Part shown: positions 53,401 to 62,400 of the stretch, in pieces
Layout: each line of letters opens with the position of its first letter
Position numbering within the stretch: the stretch's first letter is position 1
Assembly: GCA_002840785.1 (NCBI GenBank)
Contig: PHCH01000003.1
Span: 1-64,000, forward strand
DNA: 64,000 bases
Direction of reading: 5' to 3'
Source of the DNA: Betaproteobacteria bacterium HGW-Betaproteobacteria-4
GTDB lineage: Bacteria; Pseudomonadota; Gammaproteobacteria; Burkholderiales; Rhodocyclaceae
The notes under the pieces: model-generated
Databases searched by the model: none
Told to the model about the DNA's origin: nothing
Seen by the model: the letters and a program-made list of their open reading frames with translations, nothing else
Made by a program: the position numbers and the translations under genes

Positions 53401-56400
53401 GCCGGCGTTAACCTGGCGCCGGGCTATGCCTTTGACGTGCCAGCCGGCGGCTTCGTCGGCATGACCTTCAGCGTCCAAACCTATCCGGGCCTGGCCGAAT
53501 GGTTGGCCTATGATTTCGAAGGCCTGCGCGACACGCTCTATGCCGTGCATCCGGAATGGAAGGCGCAGGGCTTGCTTGATGGCGGCGTGCAGGATCTCGA
53601 CAAGATTTCCGAAGGGCTGACAGTGAAGTTCCTGTCGAAGAACCCGGAGGTGCATGTCACCAAGCTCGAGAACTTGGCCATTCCCTTCCGCTTCAACATC
53701 GTCGGGGCGGCAACGCCGATTACCCGTGATGAATTCATCGTCGACCAGACGGCGCACGCCAGGAAACTGCGTGCCGCCATTCTGGCCGATAGCGCCGCAC
53801 CGGCAAGTCTGGCGGCCCTGGCCGCCGACGAGGCGCAATGGATCAGCGGCTGGCTGGGCGCGCTGGAAGCCGCAGGCTTGTTGCGTCCGCTGGACGAAGC
53901 GCCGCCCATCCGCGAAAACCCCGAAGTGCTCAGCCTCAACGCCACGCTGGCGAGCGGCATCCTGCTCAGCAAGGGCGGTGAGAACTACCGCACGCAGGCC
54001 GATATTCTCGGCTTCTTCAGCAAGGTTCAGCAGTGGTACGGCGATACCGCTAGGTATGCGGGCGACCCCGATGCCACCAAGGCGGCGGTCGAATACTACG
54101 AGTTTAGAGAAAACGGCGAAGGTGATTTCGCCGAAATACCGGTCCCGGTCATGGCCGATCCGGCGCAGTTCGACATGAACGCCAGCCACGACACGCATTT
54201 CATCAATTTCAACATCTTCGCCGGCGGTCGTACCGCATTGGAGTATTTGCGTCATATCGGCGTGCTCGATGTCGACTTCAATCCGGTCGCCGGTCAGGCG
54301 CTCAATCTGAGCCAGTACCTGCAACAGGTTGCCCAGCAGGGCAGTTCCAGCGGTACGACAGTCAGCGTGCGCGGTCCGCAGGCGATTCAGGGCGACGACG
54401 GCAACAATTACGTGCCGGCCGACACGGCACTGCCTTACACCATCGCCTTCAACAATCCGACCGAAACGCCGGCCGGCGAACTGCGCATCGTCACCCAGCT
54501 CGATACCGATCTCGATCCGCGTTCGATTCGCCTGGGCGATCTCAAAATCGGCGACATCAACGTGCATCTGCCGGCCGACAAGGCCAATTTCCAGGGCGAC
54601 TTCGACTTTACCGGCAGCAAGGGTTTCATCCTGCGCGTCAGTGCCGGGGTCGATGCGTCCACCGGAATTGCTACTTGGCTGCTGCAAGCGATCGATCCGG
54701 ATAACGGCGAAGTCATGCATGATGCGACACGCGGCCTGCTGGTGGCCGCGGTCGGCGCTTCGCAAACGACGGCCGAGCAGCAACGGCAGGGTTTTGTCAG
54801 CTATACCATCCGCGCCGCAGACAGCGCACTTTCCGGTGCCGACATCGAGAGTTCGGCGCGCATCATCCTCGACCAGGCCCCGCCGGTCGACAGCGCTCCG
54901 GTCTCCGTCAAGCTCGACGCCAAGGCCCCGCAAACCACGCTTGCCGTGACGGCCCTGGGCAACGACGCCCAAGGCGCGCCTACCTTCGACGTGCAATGGC
55001 AAAGTGAAGACGACGCCAGCGGGATCAAATCGGTGACCGTTTATGTCGCCGAAGATGGCGGCGATTTCAAGATCTGGCAACGCCAGGTCGCGCCGGAAAC
55101 GCATCAGGCCGTATTCACCGGCATCGCCGGCAAGCATTACGAATTCCTCGCGGTAGCCACCGACAAGGCCGGCAACCGCGAGGCGGCCTCGGTCGCCAAT
55201 GCCGTCCTGCCGGACGACGGCGCCCGACAAGACGTTCTGGATAGTCTTGGCGTCAACGAAACTCTCGGCCAGACGGCGGAAATCCCGCTGGCTGCAGCCG
55301 ATCGCAACTATTCGAGTAACGCCCTGTTCGAGCAATCCACCCAGCAATTGCCGGGTAAGGTGGCGAGCACCCAAACCAGCGACCTGCGTTCGGTGCTGGC
55401 GCCGTTTACTCTGCGCGGTTTCGCCGACGGCTATGCCGCCAGCGCTGCCGACATCGGCGCCCAGGCCATGGTCGAACTGGCCGATCACAGCATCCTGGCC
55501 AGCGCCGGGACGCTGCGCAACGAAGTCTTCCGCTACGCCAAGGAAGGCGGCCGCAATACCACACCGCTGTTCACGCTGGATGCGCCGATCCTCGACATGG
55601 CCGTCGACGCTGTCGGTCAGCTCTGGGTCATGACGGGCAGCGAACTGCTGCAGGTCGACGCCAGCAGCGGGGCCATTATGCAGCGTCTGAAAGGGCCGGG
55701 CGGCGACCCGCTGACCCATGCCCTGGCGATTGCGCCGACCGGTGAAATCTATGTTTCCTCGGGCAACGGCATTGAAATCTTCAATCCGACCGAAATTGAT
55801 GCCGGTAAGGCCTGGAAGCATTTCAGCAACCTGCGCGTGGGCGATCTCGCCTTCGGGCCGGATGGCCGTCTGTGGGGCGTCAAGTGGACGGGCAGCGAGG
55901 TGACCGGGGCGGCGCTCGATGCGACGACCGATATCGTCAGCTTCCCGATGAGCGGCCGCACCAAGGGCCGTGCCGAACTGGAATACCGTCTGGCTGGCGT
56001 CATCGACAGCATCGCCTTCGGTGCCGCCGGTTCGTCGCTCGATGGCCTGCTGATTGCATCGAGCAACCTGAAACAGCGCCCGGTGGTCGATGGGGCAGGG
56101 GAAGTTCCGCACCAGTCCTCGGTCTGGATGATCGAACTGCTGAGCCGCCGCGTCATGCAAATGGCGGCAGGCGGCACACGTGGGGAGGCGATTGTCGCCA
56201 CCGCCGATGGCCGTATCCTGGTGGCCGAAACCGGCCGCATCGACGAAATCGCCCAGGCACGCGCGCCGCTCGTCAAGGCGGTGACCGTGCCGGACGGCGC
56301 CCTGGTGCCGCTGCCAATGAACCGCATCGGCGTCGTTTTCGACCAGGCCATGTGGCTGGGCGATGCTGCCGATGCCGGCAGCGTGCTCAACCCGCTCAAT

Positions 56401-59400
56401 TTCTCGCTGACGGTTCTCGGTAACGACGGCGGGGCGGTGCTTAACCCGAAATCGGTCTCCTGGGATGCGGCGACCCGGACTGCCTGGCTCGACGTGCGCA
56501 GCCTGGAAGCCGGCCAATATCAGCTGGAAATCGGCCAGGCGCTCCAAAGCAGCGTCGAAGTGCCGCTGGAACAGGCCTATGTCAGCACCTTTACGGCCCT
56601 CAACGACATGAGCAGCCAGTTGCGGCTCGACTTCTCCCGGACCCGCGCCGACCGCGCCACTGGTGAGGTCAGCTACGACCTCAGCATCACCAATATCGGC
56701 GTCGACGACATCAAGGGGCCGATGATGCTGCTCCTCGATCCCGGTCGCTATTTTGCTGGCGGCATTGCCGACGGCACGATTGCCGGCGGCGATCAGTCCG
56801 ATCTCTGGGTGCTCGACCTGACGACCGCCCTGCAAGGTCTGGGCGGCAAGCTGGCGGTCGGGGCGACGCTGGCCGACCAGACGGTAAGCATTGTCCCGAG
56901 CAGCCTGTTTGCACCGAGGGCGGGTCTCGCCGACCTGGTCAAGGCGAATCTGGGCCACGGTGTCTATGCCGTGCCGCAAGACAACCTGCCGCCGCAACTG
57001 ACCGTCCCAGGCGTGACCGATCCGACGGTCGCCGAAGCCTCGGTATTGCCGGGCGCGACAGCAGGGCAGGCGTGGACCGCAGAAATTGAGGCCATCGACA
57101 GCGATGGCAGCCTGTTCTACTGGCAGCTCGTCCAGGCGCCAGCCGGTGTGACGCTCAGTTCCACCGCCGATGTGACTTCCGATACCGATGGCTACCACAA
57201 GCGGGCCACGCTGAGCTGGACTCCGTCTGCCAATGCCAATGCTGCCAGCGAGATCCTCGTGCGCGTGCAGGACAGCCGTGGCGGTGTTGCCTACAAGTAT
57301 TACCAGGTGGCGGTCACCGGCGGCAATCATGCGCCAGTCATCAGCACCCAGGGCGAAATCACCCTGGCTGAAGGCGAAACGCTCAACCTGCCGATTGCCG
57401 CAGCCGATGCCGATGGCGACACCCTGACGGTGAGCTTCCGCAACCTGCCGCCGGGCGCCGTCTTCGATGCCGCCAGCGGCCTTCTCACCTGGGTGCCGGG
57501 CTACAACCAGGCCGGCCTCTACGAGAATGTCACGGTCGTCGCCAGCGATGGCAAGACCACGGTCAGCCAGCACTTCAACCTCACCGTCGAACAGGCCTAT
57601 CCGCAACCGGTGCTGCTGCAGGTCGCCGCCCAGACCTTGCGCGAAGGCGATCGCTACGCGCTGCAACTCGCCGGCAGCGTGCCGGGCGGGTTGGCTCAGC
57701 CGGACGGTACGGCGGTCTCGCTCGAATACGCCTGCCCGTGGTTGCCGGGTGGTGCCACGCTAAATTCCGAAACCGGCTGGCTGGAATGGACGCCGGACTT
57801 CGCGCAGCATGGAAGCTTCAAGCTGCCGGTCTTGCTCATCGCCACTTGGACGACACCGGATGGCGAAGTCAGCACGACCACGGTGACGCGCGAAATCACC
57901 TTCAATGTGACCAATGCCAACGGTGCGCCCTTGTTCGTGCCGGCGGAAACCTGGCATGCGTTGGAAGGTCAGCCGCTGCGCATCAGCGTCTTCGCCTTCG
58001 ACCCCGACAATCCGGATTTTGAACCCAAAATCCATCTGCAGACCGGTGCCCCGGCCAGTGGGCCGGAAACCACTTCGCCGACGGTGACTTACCAGGTCGA
58101 TGGTCTGCCGGCAGGTGCCAGTTTCGATGCCGAAACCATGGAAATCGTCTGGACGCCGGGCTATACCCAGGCCGGCACCTACAGCATAACTGTCACGGCA
58201 ACGGATGACGGTGATGGGACCGGTACCCCGGCGGTCAGCTATCTCGTGCTGCCCATCGAAATCACCAATGCCAATCGAGTTCCCGAGATCGGCGACATCA
58301 GTAACGCCTTTGTGGACAAGGGCGGCGTGATCGAGATACCGATCAGCGCCAACGATATCGATGGCAACCCGGTCGAACTGATTTTCTCGGGCTTGCCCCG
58401 TTTTGCGACGTATACCCAAAATCCGTCCGCCGATTCCAGCCAACTCAGCGGCGTACTCCGCTTTGCGCCAGGGGCCGGCGACCGTGGCGATTACACCATT
58501 ACCGTCATCGCACGGGACAACGGCGATGGCGATGTCAATCAAGTCCTTACCCAGGCCAAGAGCTTTGTGCTGACGGTCAAGAGCACAAGCGAAGCACCGG
58601 TCATCGTAGCGCCGAAGCAAGTCGTTGCCCTGGTCGGTCAGCCGCTCTCGGTGGCGCTGCTAGCCAGCGACCTGGATCAAGATGCCCTGACCTGGACGAC
58701 CGACGGCCTGCCGGCCGGTGCCACGCTCACCCCGGCCACGCAGTACGGACACGCCACCCTCGCTTGGGTACCGGGTGCCGCAGCCGTTGGTGTGTACGAC
58801 CTGACCATCGCAGTGACCGACAAAGGTCTGCCACCGCAGGATGCCGGCTACACCAATCCAGACAACCCGGTCCCCAACCTGAGCTGGCAAACCTTGCGCA
58901 TTGTCGTCCGCGCCGCCAACGCGGCGCCTGATGTTCTCGGGCTGGAAGTCAATGGCCAGCCGGTGAGCGACCCCGGTCAGGCCGACGTGCTCCGCCTCAA
59001 CGCCACGGAAGGCGTGCCACTCGCGCTCGCGCTGTATGGCAGCGATGCCGACGCCGACCGCCTCGACTGGACGGCCAGCGGCCTACCGCGCGGCCTGGTT
59101 TTTACGCCGGCAGCCGATGGCAGCAAGACAAGCCTGACCTGGACGCCGGATAATTTCGCCGCCCAGGACAGCAACACCGGGACGCCGGGTCTATGGCGTT
59201 TCACGGTGACCGGCAGCGATGGTGCTGCGAGCTTCACGCGCACCGTGGAAATCGCCGTCGCCAACGTCAACCAGACGCCGCGCATCCTGCCCTTGCCGCT
59301 GCAACTGGTCAGCGAAGGTGAAACCATGAGTTTCACCGTGCTGACCGGCGATGCCGACCACGATGCCATCCAACTCAGCCTCATCCATGATGACAGCACC

Positions 59401-62400
59401 CCGTCCGGCGTGATGTTCGATGCTGCCAGCGGCTATTTCGAATGGACGTCGGATCAGCAAGTCGTCGACAACGCCTCGGCCAGCAACAAGGCCTACACCT
59501 TCACCTTCCAGGCCACCGACGGAACAGCAACGACCACCCAGACCGTGCAGGTCCGCGTCTTTGACGTTAATCGTCCGCCGGTCGTCACCGCAACCAGCCA
59601 CGCCGTGGTCATCGGCGACACCCTGTCGATCCCGGTTGATCTCAGTGGTACGTTCTCCAATGGCATTCTTGCGGTCGACTCCGACGGAGCGGCACAAACC
59701 GCTGCCCTGACGGTCAGCTTCACCAACCTGCCGGAAGGTGCCAGCTACGACGCCGTGACCCGCCGCCTGACCTGGACCCCAGGTCCGGGCCAGATTGGCG
59801 ACAGCACGGTCAGCGTGCTGGTTTCCGACGGCCGCAACACGGTCAGCGAAACCTTCGTCCTGCGCGTCGTCGCCGACGCCGCAGCCAATGCCCCGAAGAT
59901 TCTCGTCTCGACCACCCCGAGCACACCGGTAACCCCCGGCCAGACCGTGGTGGCCACCGTCCGGGCCGAAGCCTGGAGCGGCATCGCCACGGTCGTTGCC
60001 GAAATGCGCCAGGGCGAGGGCAGTAGCTGGCAGGCAGTCGCACTCGATGGCGCCGGGCGCCTCAAGCTCGTGCCGAACCAGCCGGGCCTGATCGACATCC
60101 GGGTCACTGCCACGGATCGTGATGGCTTCACCAGCACGCAAACGCACACTGTCCGCGTCAAGGATCCGGCCGACAGCCTTGCGCCGCAACTGGCCTGGCA
60201 AGGTGCCCTGGCCGGTGCCACCGCCTACAGCGAGCCGCGGACCCTGAGCGAACTGACCAGCGTCGTTACCCAACTGACCGAAACCCAGCTGATAGGCTGG
60301 CGTCTGCAACTGGCCCCAGCCGGCACCGATACCTGGGCCACCCTGGCCCAGGTCGATGCCGCCGCCACCTCGGTGAGCCAGGCGCTGAGCCTCGCCAGCC
60401 TCGACCCCAAGCAGTTCAGGAATGGCGTGTACCAACTGCGCCTGAGCGCCTGGGATCTGGTTGGCCGGACCAGCGAAATCACCGCCAACCTGATTGTCGA
60501 CACCGCCGACAAGTCTTTCGTCAGCACCACGCAAACCGATGCCACGGTGAGCCTGGGCGGTCACACGCTGGCTCTTGCCCGGCAGTGGAGCGATGCGAAC
60601 AAAGGGCAGGGCAACGATCTGGGCAACTGGAGCCTGCCGCTGCTCGATACCGGCTTGACCAGCGACCAGCTGGCCACCCTGGCCTCCGGCGCCACCGCCC
60701 CGTGGATGGACGGCGCCCGCGTCTGGCTCAGCATCCCGGCCGATCTCGCCAATGCCGCTGCCGGCTTCAAGAATCTCAGCTTCACGCTGGGCACGCAAAG
60801 CGAACGCCTGGGCGCCGAAGCCGGTGCGCCGCAGGTCTGGCATCCGGTCTTCAACACCGCTCAAGGCTGGCAACTGCAGGCCCATGGCGACGACTTCGGT
60901 GCTTCGGACGCCGTTGAAACCGTCGAGTCGCTGACCCGCCAAGGCGATCGTCTCTATAACCAGGCGACCGGTCTGCCCTGGGTGCCAACCGGGTACACCC
61001 TCATTGCGCCCGACGGTACGCGTTACCAACTGGATGCGCTGGGCAAGGTCGGCAGCATCCGCTTTGCCGACAGTGCCCAGTGGCTGGTCTCCGATGCCGG
61101 CATCAGCGCCGTCAGCGCCGCCAACAGCAGCACGCCTGCCGATCGGATCGACTTCCTGCGCGATGCCGAGGGGCGCATATCGCGCATCACCTTCCCCGAT
61201 GCGCAAGAAGCAAGCAGCGCCATTGCCTACCGGTACGGTAGCGACGGCAATCTGACCCTGGTCCGTCGTCTCGACGACACGGGTCTGGGGACGCCTGTTG
61301 CGTACTCTAGCAATGGTCAGCCGGTGAGCGAAGCGCTCACCGCCAACCTCGGCGCCGTGGTGAACTGGAACAGCGGCAGCAGCAATGCCTGGAGCGGTAC
61401 CCTGAATGCCGACCAGAGTGTCACGCTGGCCTTTGCCGTGCGCGACAGCGAAATTACGTCCACCATCCATACGCCGGGCGGGCAGGGCGCGGTCATCATC
61501 GCCCTGGAATCCGCACTACCGGACAATGCCATTCTCGACGTGAGCGGCGCCCAGATCATCGGCACTTCCATGGTCAACGGCAAAAAAACGCAATTTTTAA
61601 AAGTCACCGAAGCCGGCGTCAAGCTGATCCGCATCAGCGGCGTCGGGCTCGCCGACATCCGCCTCTCGCTGGCTGGCGACCTCAACCGCGATGGTGCGGT
61701 TGACGGTGCCGACGCCAGCCTGTGGGAACAGGCCCGCATCGACCAGACACCTACGGGGGACATCAACGGCGACGGCCTGATCAACACCGCCGACCGTCAG
61801 GCGCTCTACGCCAATACCGGCTTCAAGGCCAACCAGGCGCCGGTTACGGTCAGCAGCCTAGCCACCCTAAAAACCCACACCGACCTTGGCCTCACCAGCG
61901 CGCTCGCCAGTATTGCCGAAGACCTCGAAGGCGACACCGTCTTCTGGCGCATCATCGGCAGCACCCACGGTACCGCCCGCCTTGGCGCCGATGGCCACAC
62001 CTTGAGCTTCACCCCGGAAGCCGGCTACATCGGCGAAGCCACGCTCACGCTGCAGGCCGACGACGGCTTTGCGACGGGAGCGCCGATTGAGGTCAAGGTG
62101 AACGTGAGCGGGGCGAAGCTGCTGCAGATCCACCTGGCCCAGTTGCCGAGCATGTTGGCCGGCAAGATTGCCAAACTGCAGGCCACCGCCGACTTCGAAG
62201 ACGAAAAGGGTGTGGCGATTACCAACGCGGCTTACCTCAATGTCAGCGTCGTCGATCTGGCCGGCCTGGGCAGCGTTGGCGGCAGCGCCGTGGGCGTGAA
62301 CGACCAGCACGATACGATCCGCGCTGAAGCCACCGGCGCGGCCCTGGTCATCGTTCGCCGCATCGATGCCGATGGCCGCTTGATCCAGGCGGTACAGTCG

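Noticed and set aside
53134-57666. 1,510-residue open frame on the minus strand
   Set aside because: It lies wholly antisense to the giant gene in a codon-locked frame of a GC-rich region. The plus-strand translation has clear domains, while the antisense one is low in recognisable motifs.
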